DNA from: Paralichthys olivaceus
Taxonomy: Eukaryota; Chordata; Actinopteri; Pleuronectiformes; Paralichthyidae
Assembly (NCBI RefSeq): GCF_024713975.1
Contig: NC_091107.1
Location: 20,823,501 to 20,887,500 of the forward strand
Direction: 5' to 3'
Length of the DNA stretch: 64,000 nt
Positions 52,644-64,000 of this stretch are shown in pieces. How positions within the stretch are numbered: the stretch's first letter is position 1; every line of letters begins with the position of its first letter. Under the pieces are notes generated by a model. That model searched no databases and was not told where the DNA came from. It saw only the letters and a program-made list of their open reading frames with translations. The translations under genes were made by a program, and so were the position numbers.

Positions 52644-55098
52644 TAAGGATGGCGAGTATGTGTCTAAGGAGGTTCCCAGGCCTCCCACAGCTTACACATC
52701 ATTCCGATCATGACAGAGAGCTGGACACTCGCCGAAGCAGCTGTTCAGATGAATTCCAGACAAGGACTGTGAGGATGGACAAATCCACCACAAGATCTTC
52801 ACACAGAAAGGTTTTGTTTTCAAAGTTCTCTTATCACAAAGATTCACAGCATGTGTGTTTTCACCACACAGCAAGAATTCATCTTTAAAACAACAGCTTT
52901 CACGACAGCTGCTTTAGTGATTTGAAACTGATTTGAGTGAAGGAAGGAATAAAAATATTTTGGCACCATCTCTAGATTCATCAGACTCCCAATGACAGCA
53001 GAGAGGTCAAGGCTCCTGATGAATGTAGCATGTTACACTGTGGAAGTTCCAAACCTCTCGTCTCAAACTGTTCATGAAACAAGCTTTGGGGAAAAACCCA
53101 AACGCTGAGCGGCCGGCATTCGGTTTGGAGGTCAAAGTTACAGTAATGACACACAGCAGGATTTTCTGTATTTGCTCCATAATTCCTGGTGTTGTATTCA
53201 GGAAAAAATGATAATTGAGTCAAAATCTGGAACACATGATTTTGTTGGTTGGAATTTCAGCCAGAAAATCGTGTAGCAAGCAAATGATATGTGGAGTGGC
53301 AGCTGACCATCGGCCCCAAGTGGACTGATCCCTAAATCTCTGGAGGTCATTTATCAGCTTGACTGATACATGAGGTTTTAATGGACATTTTTGAAAGTAG
53401 CATTTGCTTGTGGTTTCTACTTTTCCACTAGAAATCTCAGTTATTTGCAGCTGGTAACTGATATCAGTTAAAACTAATTTGATTTTTATTCTAATTGCAT
53501 AAAATGACTTCATCTTAAGCAAATTTTTAATTTACAGGTTATTGTGGGCAGATTAAAATGTTAAATTATTCACATATTTTATTACAGCGTTAAATGCTGA
53601 TTTACAAGTCAAGTGCCACTACAGCTCGTCTACAACTCTGAGTAAGAGTTCCTCTGGTCTACTCATTAACTACATATTGTATTATTAACAGTGTTTCCCT
53701 CAACTTCACAAGATCACAGGTTTCTTTCATCTCTTGAGTCACTGCAGCCGTCAGAACACCTTGACTCTTTGACCCTGCAAAGTTTGACGGAGTGGTTTAT
53801 CACTCCATGCAAAAGGTAAGACAGGATTAACAGAGGTTCAAGATAGACTGTAGCAACCGTCACGTGCTGCCACAAGCTTGTCAAACAGAGAGTACCTCCG
53901 CTCCCACCTGTGGCCTCTCTAAGTTAGCTAAAGTCACGTCTAGACACAAGATAGGATCCACTAACATGCATTAAGTTAGAGTCAGCAAGAACTAAAATTA
54001 AGTTATTGATGAAGGCTCAGTGCTGGTTGTAGCTAATGATAGAGAGTAATCAGGACCATTACTCTCACTGAAACATCACATCAGCTCACCTGCCACACTG
54101 CGTGAGAGATCAGAGGTTGTGTCTGCAGCAGGTGACTGTAGACCTCAGCTCTGCAATTATCTTCCACCAGAACACGCTGCTGTGTACATACAGTATGAGC
54201 TGAATATTCACTGTGAGGCTCAAAATGAATTTCAGCTGTTGGTAGTGTTAGAGGTGGAAAACGCTAAGCTTATGATGTCACCAGTATATGTTTATCATTA
54301 ATTTGAATCTGAGCCTGATTACAAATAACCTGACAAACTGCAGCACTTATAAAACAGTGCAGCTGGTGTGTCACATAATAAACACATCTAATTAAAGCCA
54401 AGGGGACTATTTCTTGTCCACGTGTCCCCACTTCCTTGAGCCTTATCAGCTGTGAGTTTGCTAGGCAACCAGACTCCACCATTAAATAGTCTATGGCCCA
54501 AAACTCAGCTGTAAAACTTAAACAAACATAAACTAAGATGTTAATCAGTGAATCAGCCTGTGGACAGAGCCAGGCTGAATTGTGTCCCACTGTTTCTGGT
54601 TTTTATACAAAGCTCACCTGCTCATGGCAATAGCTATATAGGCAGAGCTAATTGTATCAACCCTGAACATCTATTGTTCTGCAAATAAGCAAATAAATAT
54701 AATTCCCAAACTGTCCATTTAAACTGCTGAGCACCTGGTAATATTTTGAATGTGAAAATGTTTAAGAACTTTACAGGTAGGACTGGTGAAGGTACTGTGG
54801 AAAAGACAAAGTGATTAACAGGTAAACACAGAGAATGTTGTAATTCAAGTATTTTATAATTTAAGGTAATTTATGGAGAATTTCAAGCAGAAATGGATCC
54901 AGGAAGTACTACTAATGTCAGGTGTGTCTGCATTTGAGTATTTCTCACCATCATGTCCTGAGTTCAGGAGGTGTTCTCCCAGGTCGCAGCCGAACACCCT
55001 CTCCCGGAGGATGCCCCTCTGCTTCAGCTTCTGCTTGGTGGGCCGGGACTTCATGAAGGAGCGCAAGAAGGTGATCAGCTTCCCGTGCTTCTTAGACA
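44036..55098 (-). CDS. arhgap32: arhgap32 (RICS/p250GAP) RhoGAP, 3' 12 coding exons, 5' end missing
   Basis: ARHGAP32 is a neuronal GAP for Cdc42/Rac/Rho that acts at the postsynaptic density and with N-cadherin/beta-catenin complexes (family knowledge). Exons in transcript order: 54949-55098, 51984-52086, 51236-51380, 50608-50690, 50218-50325, 49653-49798, 49349-49550, 48848-48993, 48686-48760, 47778-48608, 46799-47460, 44036-46321. They keep one frame for about 1644 residues. The first six carry the RhoGAP domain: RERVFGCDLGEHLLNSG, the arginine-finger segment GIYRLSG, SLCKLYFRELPNPLLTYQL, LAIVWAPNLLR. Next come KKSPVGSWRSFFNLGKSSS, PRRPRSSSDALSASFNGE, PPPPPPKNAARMLALALAES and the C-terminal YFENGRVQYRYSPYS and TALGQGAY motifs. 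These tail motifs fit ARHGAP32 better than ARHGAP33. PX and SH3 exons are not seen. A methionine at 55054 (MKSRPTKQ) fits the start of the known short isoform. Confidence 0.92.
45290..45400 (-). repeat. arhgap32: glutamine-rich tract in the last arhgap32 exon
   Basis: CAG-rich coding repeat giving PPQQQPQQQQPPQQ followed by three QSSQ units, just before ADYHVTQLQPYFENG. The QSSQ units are near-perfect 12-bp repeats, so length variation is likely. Confidence 0.85.
50577..50590 (+). promoter_or_regulatory. CTCF-like site in an arhgap32 intron
   Basis: CCTGCAGGGGGCAG fits the CTCF core except for T at the third position. It lies just downstream, on the gene strand, of exon 50608-50690. Motif evidence only. 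Confidence 0.4.
52087..54948 (-). other. arhgap32: arhgap32 intron between the first two visible exons
   Basis: 2.86 kb, AT-rich, with one (GT)n(GA)n array and no recognisable exon or RNA gene. The other visible introns are shorter than about 0.65 kb and unremarkable apart from the 102-nt one at 49551-49652. Confidence 0.8.
52597..52643 (+). repeat. (GT)n(GA)n microsatellite
   Basis: About 18 GT units followed by five GA units. Confidence 0.95.
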
Positions 55099-58000
55099 CT
55101 GAGAGGCGAAGGAAGCAAGCAGGGACACATCTTAGAATTCTTCCACACATGTTTAGTACACTACAGTAAGCGTGGGTTTGACACTGGCTCAGCTTTCACA
55201 CACGTTCTGTCCATGCACTAGATTGAAACCCCATACAAGGTGCTCAACGTTGTCCCATTGTGTATTTCAGCTTCATTATAATGCAAACCCTTCCTTTATG
55301 CATGTCTGGTTTCCTTGAAGCGAAAGCTTCATTCTTAAATACCACCTCCCAGGCAACTACAAAGGAATCCTCCACATCCAACACCAGTGTCCTCAGTTCT
55401 TCCTCAGAACGAGACAAAAAAAAAAAAAGGAGCAGATCTACTTAGAAAACCCAACCCGCATTAATCAGATGCTTTTCCTGGGAAAGGGTCTTAAGCTTCT
55501 TAAACTACACACCAGTTATTTTCTCTGCCTCAGAGTGATGTGGAAAGGCTATCAAGTGAATCAAACAATCTGCGGGGAGGAACAATGGAGCTGGCCTCCA
55601 CACCAGAAAACCCTCAGTGAAAATCACATACTGGCAGACACTGGTCAGATGACAGTAGCAGTGAGAGTATTTTTCCACTCCGGGGTCATTTAAAGTAATT
55701 CAGCCAGTGCAGATGAAATGAACTTGTCTCATGAAAGCATCAATTTTCCTGGAACTGAACAAGAGTGTGGTGTATCACTGGTCTCACATTGCTGAAAGAG
55801 CAGATTAGAAACCAGTTACACACCATAGTGCGTCTCACACTGGTTCTAATGACAGTAGGTTCACTGATGCCTTTCAGTCAAATGACAGGTTAGATATTAC
55901 ATACAGTAGAAATACTGTTGCTCTCAAACCAGTTATTCACCTTGACTTTTAACTTATCAAATTTCATTTTGAAGTATAATCCCATGAAAGAAGAGTCCTA
56001 CTAATCATCACATTTACAGGATCTTGTCCAGATGAGCTCTTTTAAACCTTATGCCTCACTGCACTGCTTTTGTCTTGGACCTTACGTCAAAGAATGAAAC
56101 AATCTCATTTTGTATGTCCCTTTCCTCTCACAGCTAAAAGCTACCCTCAGCTCCTGTCACTGATTCAGCGGATACCTTCTCATCTTGGATCTCACCTTTT
56201 TCCTACTTCTCTTTGATCCTCAACAGCCACTAACATCGTACCGCTCTTCACGCCGACTTTGACCAACAATCTCCTGTCTGAGTTGCTAAACTGGAAAAAC
56301 TGCGGTGCCGCATCAGTTTTTAATTTTTTTTAATTCCAGGTCACATTGATTTGTCTGGATTTTTATTCACAGTCACGATCGCAGCCCTTCCACTTCTCTT
56401 ATGTTTTTCACAGACTCAGCCTCATATTAAATTTACCTGCTGGGAGCTCCAGACCAAAAGAAGAACACATTTAACATTCAGCCAGATAAATAACTAATCT
56501 TATTTGGGGTAAAATGATTGGAATACAACTACATGTAGGTCACTGCTTGATAAACCCAAGCTGAGTTAGAGACAGACACAGCTGCACTGTGTGTCTGATA
56601 GTGTTACAATAGAGTTGTCAAGTCTTCACCTACTGCTTTTAGTGATAATACTAAAATGAATTACACTTAAGGAAGTACATAATGAAGTGCACATGTGCGC
56701 TTATGAATATAATTACTGCAAATATTTCAAAACTGCCACAGAGTGAGACTCAGCCCCTTGGGTAAAGACTATTAGGTAGGAATGAATGAGCAGCTGCCTG
56801 TTCTGCATGATAAATTCACTCTATGGAGGTAAACTGCATGCAGCAGACTTAATTGAGAGTTTGAGCACATTTTAATAAAAACATCAAGGCTGCAGTCAAA
56901 CTAATAAGCTGAATGGACTGCAACGTTACTTTTACTTATATTAAATTTCTCATTGACCCTTTTCCACCTAATTAGATCTGGTTCTTGAACCGGTTCAGTT
57001 CAAGATTCTTTTATCAAGCATGTGTCGTTAACACAGGGTGTTGCACAGTGCAAAATGAAAGTAAACAGTGATAAACTGTGGGTGTTTGTTTTTTTAATGA
57101 TAATGTATTTGTCAGCAGACCACTGCATGCTTTTTACCCCCAATCATTTCTCACATGCCTTCTACATCCTCTCTTCCCAACAGCTAGAATATGACAATCC
57201 CTCTGATGTTGTTAAGGTTCACTCTCAAATCCCTGCTATTTTTTTGTTTTTGGGTTCCAATTTATTTTTGGTTGAAAAGCTCTGAATGGTTCACATTAAA
57301 GTGCACCCGCCAGAATATAACCCTGTTACACGTTGGTGGAAAAGGATTGTGTGTGTTGGCAGAATACTAACAAAATAAAGTGTATGCACACAGTGAGAGT
57401 GCATGAGAATATGTTACAGATTAATGTTGCCACTGTGACACATTACTTTTTCCATTCAGGAGCAGTAGAAACAGTAACGATGATAAATCTCAAGTCTGGG
57501 GGAAAGAGTGATAAATAAGGAACAGTTTAGATTAACATCCAATTCATTGTTACACATACATCTGAAAAAATAACTGAAGAGTTGAAGGCAGTTTAATTCC
57601 CCAATCATCCCACAAACAACCCCAGAAGACCCCTTATTAATACTGTGTGGTACAGAGTTTGGGTTTTCTCAAGTTTAATTCCTATGTCTAATGATGAAAA
57701 ACGCACACAACTGTGGCTCAAAATAAACAAATCCTACCCAGGACAGATTTATAACCGCCTCGCTCCTCAAAGTAAATAAATAATGTTTGAATCCAGAGTC
57801 TCTATGGCCATTTAAATGAAGCAGCACAATCAATTCTGAATCAACAGTCGGCCCCTGAGCCAGCATCTGTAAACAAAACCCAGTGTTTCATTTCAGGAAG
57901 AAGTGGAGCTGCACTTCACCCCTCCAGGAACAATTCCTTCTGTGCTGCTCCAACCAGAGACAAAACCGCTGAGGCAGCTTTGTTTACTCACTGTTTAGGC

Positions 58001-60849
58001 ATCAAACAGGGGCCTTCAGTATCACGTAGGGAGAGACGTGAAAAAGAGGAGTGCAATGACTAGCACTACTCTCCAGAGCACGGACAGAGACTCCCTTCTG
58101 CCTTCTGTCGTGCAGATGACAGCCCGAGGGCTATAGCAGCTATTCAAGCATGCTCAGCACTGTCGCCGCTGCTGACACACTCACTGCTGAGCTCCAGCTG
58201 GGTAAAAGGCATTTCATTTGAGAAGAGTGGGATTGATGAAGCGGCTCTCTGTGACATTAATTATAAGATTTACAGCTTCAGACTACAGTTGTTGGGTTTC
58301 ACAAAGTTGGAAGACTAGAAGGACACATTTAAAAACTAGTGATTGAAGGAAATACAGCAGGGATCAAGTTATCTGACGTGCTTATATTTATGTATTTTTA
58401 TGTGTCAAACTCCAAAGAGAGATAAAAAAAGGATCCTACATTTCCCACGATGCAATTGGATCCAGTCTTTAATTAGACCCTAGTAGGCTGGTGAACACTC
58501 ACAGCTTTCAGATGCCACACCTACAGTTTGGCTTTCTTTATCCGTTTCTGGTCTCAAGCTCAGAACCCTGTTCACATCACTTTGACATCGCATGGAGTTG
58601 TTTTTCACAGGCGGAGCAGGGCTAACCATCACAGCTTAAGTGATATTCAGGAGGAAAACTAGTGATGCCCTTTCAATATACAAAACATGTTTCTCTTTTA
58701 CTGACCAAATTCATAAACCCTGGCGATATAACTTTGATATGTGGCTCTCTAAAAGGTGCTTCGGCTTCGAGATATTTACAGTGAAGGAAATAATTGTCCA
58801 GCAGATCAAATCCAGACAGAACAAAGTTGAGCACGGAGAAGGATGGTTTCTGCCTGATGAACACTGACAGGTTTCAGATGCAGCCCTTAACCGACTGCGC
58901 TCCTATGACGAGGCTTTTCCTTCCGAGAGCCCCAGTGAGAGGCCGGGATATGACAAGCGGGGGGCGAGGGGAAACGAGGCCAAGCATTACAGCAGGAACA
59001 ATTACAGACGTAATGGCAAACATCATGCTCTCTTTCCCCACTCCAGCCTCAGACCGACCACCTCATTCCGCTCGGCCAGCGAGGAGCTTTTCGAAGCACG
59101 CAGACTGGAGGAAAATTCCAACTTCATGGCAACGCTGCAACGTCCTAAAGTTGGAACGGTGACACCATAGAGGCAATCACCCTGAGATATTTGATACATC
59201 TACTCGTCAGTGTTCCCTGAATACACATGCACCAGTAGGCGTGACCGCGGCTCACTGGGGCTTCACAATGCTATCATCATGGCTCAGCTCTGCCCTTTCA
59301 CTTCAGGCAGCACCCCCCTCGAAACTCAACAGCCACACACACTCACACAACCATGAAGGCGGCGGAGCGGGAAATTCAAACTGCCCTCCTCTGTGCTCTT
59401 CTGGTTTCAAGAAACCCCTGAGAGGACAGGTTGGATATGATTACATCGTCAGTCTCAGGTGTCTACAAGCTGCCAGAGCACGAGTTTTGGCGGTAATGTT
59501 ATTTGTGAATTAGTCATGGGCTTATAAATAAATGTAATGTCTTTTTACTGTGGTGGGAAATTAAAGTCCACCAATTGTCAAAACCACTGCATAGACTTAA
59601 GATCTAAAGATAAACTTGACTGGGCACAAAATCTTCCATTGTATTCCTTTTACCACAACTAATCCTGAAATACTAATATTTTTAAATTTCCGTGAGAAGT
59701 TTATCTTTTGCAGCCTAAACTGGCTAAGTCTAAAAGAACTCCACAAGCCAACAACTTCATCACCATACCTTTTCCTGCTCACTGCCAATAACAAAAGTCC
59801 ATTTAGAGGCAACTAACACACAGATGATTTCATACTCAACACATAACCCTGGGAGACAGTGTGCTTTATGCTCATAACACGTCTCCTGTATGTGTGTGTG
59901 CATTGTTGTTACCAGAGTAAACAGAGTCGTCTGCCTAAGAGACAGCTGTGAGTATCCTCTGTTTGGACACAGGAGCGTAAGTGTGCAAAAGAAAATATGA
60001 GCAAAATGCCCGAATTGTTCTGTCTCATTGAACCAGCGAACAACAAATTCAGCAAAGAGAAGTGAGGACAGAGGGGGAACTGTCGGCCAACGCTTGGCTT
60101 CATTTTCTGAGGAAGTTGACTGAGGACACTTTGGTCAGGGGAAACTTTATTATGCACTTATGATGACTGAGATCTTTCACAGCTGGACACCACGTAACAA
60201 TACATGTCATAGGATTTGTTAACTAAAGTCTAGATACTTCAAGTTTAACAGCCTATGATATCGTAATACAGTAGGATGCTATAAATATTATGAGAGTGGG
60301 GGCGAATGTCATCCTTAACGGGAAAACTACAAAAAGACCTTGAGTTGTACGAGGAAGGAGAAATATTTTCCACACTTCTTGTGTGTGAATGTATTCAAGC
60401 ACAAGCTCTAGTTCCAGTCTTATTATAAGAGTTTACATTTTAGTACAAATCAGTCAAACCACTGCTATACTTTATTATAAGAGGCCCTTTTCCTTTAAAC
60501 ATCTATTTTATTTCCATCTCATTTCCTTTATCTTAACGTCTGTGTCAGTTTTACAGCTGTCTACATTGTGTGCTCAGTTTTATGTCGATCCTATAAATGA
60601 CACCATTGAAGAGCCACATGTTGTTTTCAATTCATACTTGAATAAATTAAAAAAAAAAGGAAAGAAGAATCCCCCCCCCCCCCCTGCATCACCATTCATG
60701 AAACACGATCCACGTAACACAGGGTTGATGTTGACTAAGTTCAGAGTAATCTGAGGTAAAAACCAAATGGAAAGACAATTCACCAGGTCGATCTGTGGCG
60801 AACAGAAGAAATAATAAAGTCCACACGATGTATAAACGTGTTTTCTTAC

Positions 60850-60893
60850 CTTGGCTCCATAGCGCCTGACTCGGCTTTATGACAGGATGTTTG
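60850..60893 (-). other. arhgap32: candidate alternative or leader exon of arhgap32
   Basis: On the minus strand a T13 tract and an ATG (60860) precede GCCAAG/GTAAGAAA, a near-consensus donor at 60849. Spliced to the exon at 55098 the ATG would read only five codons to a stop, so it could be only a noncoding leader with a short upstream frame before MKSRPTKQ. Speculative. Confidence 0.2.
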
Positions 60894-62627
60894 AAAAAAA
60901 AAAAAATCCAAAGTACAAAGAGACACTTGTGTTCGTCTGTCACTGGAAGTGGCGATGAGAGTTCATGTGACACAGAGCAGAGCTGACACAGGTTTGAATC
61001 CCGGATCGAGCAGACTGACCTCTGTCACTGCACCGCTCTCCAACCAGCCCCGTGCTGCGTTCACGGGCTCCGGGACAAATGGAAACTCTGCTCTCAACAC
61101 GCTGTCTACCATGAATTTTCTATTTAATCAATACGTGGCACTGGGTGGGTCCAAATGACAACTTTTAATTGATATGTTAAACACCTCCAGTCTCCCATTA
61201 CTGGCTTATCCGTGTTCTCAATATCCCCGATAGAGTCTGAAGGAGGCACAAGGCTATAGCAGCCGAGAGGGGAGCTGGTTGGTTTGAGCACAGTGGAAAA
61301 AGTTCCTTCAGACTGCACAGACACATGCTCCTAACAAGCAGCGTATGATATATAGGATGGCCTCGCAATTGAGTAGGAATCAGCGATCCCCTCTGAAGGG
61401 CCCCGCGGCCCCCTGAAAGCATTATCTCATTAATTCTATAACTAGCTCTGTCCCTGAGCAGACATGTTGAGTCATAATAAAGTCAAAGTAATTTGTTGTT
61501 GATCGTGAATCAGAATCACAAGACTGCAGTCAGACTCTGCATGTGACCGTTTCAGCTTGACAAGCGTTTCACACGCAGCACAGGGACACTTCTCTGGACT
61601 GCAGGACATTTATTCAACTACTATACAGCGTATGTCCAATTTAAGCTACTTTATAATTGTATAAAGTATACTACACAAGCCTCCACTAAAATTCAGAGGG
61701 AACGATGACTTTCTGACCCCTTACTAAAGCCAGTGTCTGACTGATGTGTATCAGAGTTGTTAACAGTTTATCCAAAACGAGAATTCTAAACATCATGTTC
61801 ATGATGAGTCTGAGGATTAAAGATGTAAAGAGGTTTAATCAGGAAGCCGCATAATAAACAGAACTTTCTGCAGCTTAACTTTGTTTTTCGTCTTTCCTCT
61901 CATGTTGACCATGTGATGGTTCTACCTCACTGTATAGGAAATATTACAATCAGTAAAATGCTACTTACACACTAATGTCACATCATATGGACCACTACCA
62001 TGCCTTTTACTTGAAAAGACTTTGGATACAAGACCAAGAAGCAAGGTGAAACAACCAAAGGTGAAAAGTACAGCGTGAAACCTGCAGTGTAACCATTGAG
62101 TCCCTGAAATAATCATGAGGAGCTGTAATAGACAGCATGGGGCTGGGTAAACAAGATACTGTGTGAGAGGAGTTCTTACTTTCAATACATTTGTCTATTT
62201 ATATACCATATTAAGTGTTTGTTTTTTTTGCTTACTTTGGCAAATGTCTTTAAATTGGATGATAGTTAGAACTGTGGTTGACAGTGAAACACTATAGACA
62301 GTAAGGCAGAAGGTTGACGTCGCCTCTGGGACAAAAAGACCAGTCACCTAATCAGGAAGGAGTGGACTCCTGCCCTGATGTTGTATAACAAGTGAGAGCA
62401 TGAGAGGCAGCTTCATGCTGGATGAAGTTATCATACTGCTGCTGTTTTGCATGGATATGAATGATCTATTAGACTCCTGGGATGTGGGAAGAATGATAAA
62501 GTGTATTCTACAGCTGCATGCAAAGTTCAATGTACAGGAGCAGAGAGACTTGCTGTCAGAAACATAAACATGGCTGTAAATTTGAATTCCCTCCTTCTAG
62601 TTAAACGGCTGGAAGCTGTGCTATAAC

Positions 62628-62654
62628 ACGTGTGTGTGTGTGTGTGTGTGTGTA

Positions 62655-62688
<34 letters not shown>
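62628..62688 (+). repeat. (GT)n(AT)n compound microsatellite
   Basis: About 12 GT units followed after a short break by about 15 AT units. Confidence 0.95.
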
Positions 62689-62690
<2 letters not shown>

Positions 62691-64000
62691 CAAGACACAC
62701 AAAAGGAATGGACTGCAATAATGAGGCCACTGTGGATAGGCCTCTGAGGGGAGCAAAGGTGTAAACATTAACTTTGTGCTTTACATACCAACTCAGTTTA
62801 TAACATAGTTTTTAGCAGGCAGGTAAATACAGCCCCAAATACAAGTGCGATCTACAACAACAGTCTCTTATTGAAGCTCCAGAGCAACACGTTACACAAG
62901 GGACCTTGCATAGTTTCACAGCACCAGGAAATGACTGGAGATCCTCGGGAACAGGAGGACAAATCTCACTCTGTCTCACACATTCTCTCCCCTCTCCTTC
63001 ACATAACCAGCTGTCTTGGCTCATATATGCTCACAGCTGCCCAAATCTCTGGTCTCCAGACATGACGAAGGCCTGCACCGAGGAGGGGAGTGGGGGGGCA
63101 TTACATCTGGGTCAGTATCTGGTAGTTCTACCGGGCTGTCTAAAGAGGAAAGAAGTGGACTGAGTATTTTTACTGAGCAGAGAGTAGCACTCTGTTCCCA
63201 AGACAACACAAAAACGTGGATCGAAGGCCTGATCACTCCTGCTTTCTTTTGCACTGCAGCATGTTAACAATTTCCATGGTTTTACTGGGAAGCAGCAAAG
63301 GTTAGTGGTAAGCAGAGTGAATCTGTGCAGGGCAAGAATATTTTTCCAATGCTGTGTGGCTCACTGCAGGAATGTGCTCTCTCAGTCACCATGGAGAGGG
63401 AGACAGAGATTCTTACTGTTGCAGGACAAAGCTTAACGCTCAATGGATGGGTTTACAGGCCCCCCTCATTGTAAAAGGATTAAATAAATCAAGGCCGGTT
63501 GAGACCTAGCACAGCAGTACCCCCGCCGTGGCCTTTACGGCTTCAACCAAACAGACACACACAAACACAGCTGGCCCTCGTCCAGACACAGGGTACATTC
63601 AGCTGCTTTGAGAAATGCTGTAGTAACCTGGCTCACCCCTGAACTCATTTGCATCCACCTTGAGGGGCCACAACATGAAACAGAACAGGGGGCTGAAGGG
63701 ATATGCTTGCTGTTTTGAAAGCGAGCTTTGAAAAAGCACTACACCCCTCTGCCGATCCAAAGACACCTTTTTCATACAGTTTTTCATTTTGATTTAAGAA
63801 TAGATGTCATACAAAATGGACTCAGGGACACTGATTTGGACAAATGTGAAATATCGCCATTACACAGCAGTGTGATAAAAAATAATCAAAATGTTGATTT
63901 GCTGAAGAAATTTAAAGGAAACCATCATTTGCATCAGATAATCTACAGCAATTGAAGGAAACACATAAAAACACACAATCAGGACAAAGACCTTTTCTCA

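Larger units (their letters stand above)
55099..64000 (-). other. arhgap32: arhgap32 upstream intron/promoter territory, no confident exon
   Basis: The exon at 54949-55098 begins in the middle of a codon, so at least one upstream coding exon must exist for the long isoform. I could not find PX or SH3 coding segments here. A candidate short exon ends at 60850. Poly-C (60671-60684) and GT/AT arrays (62628-62688) are present. Confidence 0.6.

Noticed and set aside
58794..59162. 122-codon plus-strand frame
   Set aside because: Starts at TTG, has no domain and no conserved-looking motif, and lies in probable arhgap32 upstream intron.

Overview
The window is nuclear DNA of a vertebrate, almost certainly a teleost fish and probably a spiny-rayed one. 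Genes are split by GT-AG introns. Intergenic DNA is AT-rich with many long (CA)n microsatellites. There are decayed Tc1/mariner copies of the kind common in fish, and the genes read as teleost forms of vertebrate families. I see no bacterial, viral or organellar content.

Five protein-coding genes can be supported by splice-consistent exons. From left to right: (1) the first coding exon of nova2, a neuronal KH-domain splicing regulator, on the minus strand at 7135-7306, with at least 7.1 kb of its first intron running off the left edge; (2) a complete kptn (kaptin, KICSTOR/mTORC1 and actin-linked) on the minus strand, 12 coding exons at 12325-22797, joining to 439 aa; (3) a complete crx/otx5 photoreceptor and pineal homeobox gene on the plus strand, 3 coding exons at 28847-31015, 295 aa; (4) a complete replication-independent histone H3.3 gene on the minus strand, 3 coding exons at 37636-38737, with a CpG-rich, multi-CCAAT upstream region near 39.3-40.1 kb; (5) the 3' part of arhgap32 (RICS/p250GAP type RhoGAP) on the minus strand, 12 coding exons at 44036-55098, covering the whole RhoGAP domain and the long disordered tail. 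Its PX and SH3 exons are not seen and probably lie beyond 64 kb.

The genes do not form a pathway. They are a conserved-linkage block: NOVA2, KPTN and CRX lie close together on human 19q13, so this is a fish equivalent of that segment, while an ARHGAP32-like gene (human 11q) sits next to it here. Between genes are microsatellites, one TIR-bounded MITE, two broken Tc1/mariner copies, LINE/SINE-like tails and several unclassified repeats.

The most unusual points are: splice sites of kptn that abut very long microsatellites, with stop-free read-through of a 630-bp CA-rich array in two frames; four CCAAT boxes spaced 32, 40 and 32 bp next to a (CA)56 tract upstream of the H3.3 coding exons; a 102-nt, frame-preserving, stop-free intron in arhgap32; and consensus-like CTCF sites between crx and H3.3. 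I found no convincing undescribed multi-gene system. Exon coordinates were read by eye from splice consensus, reading frame and family knowledge, without alignment tools.
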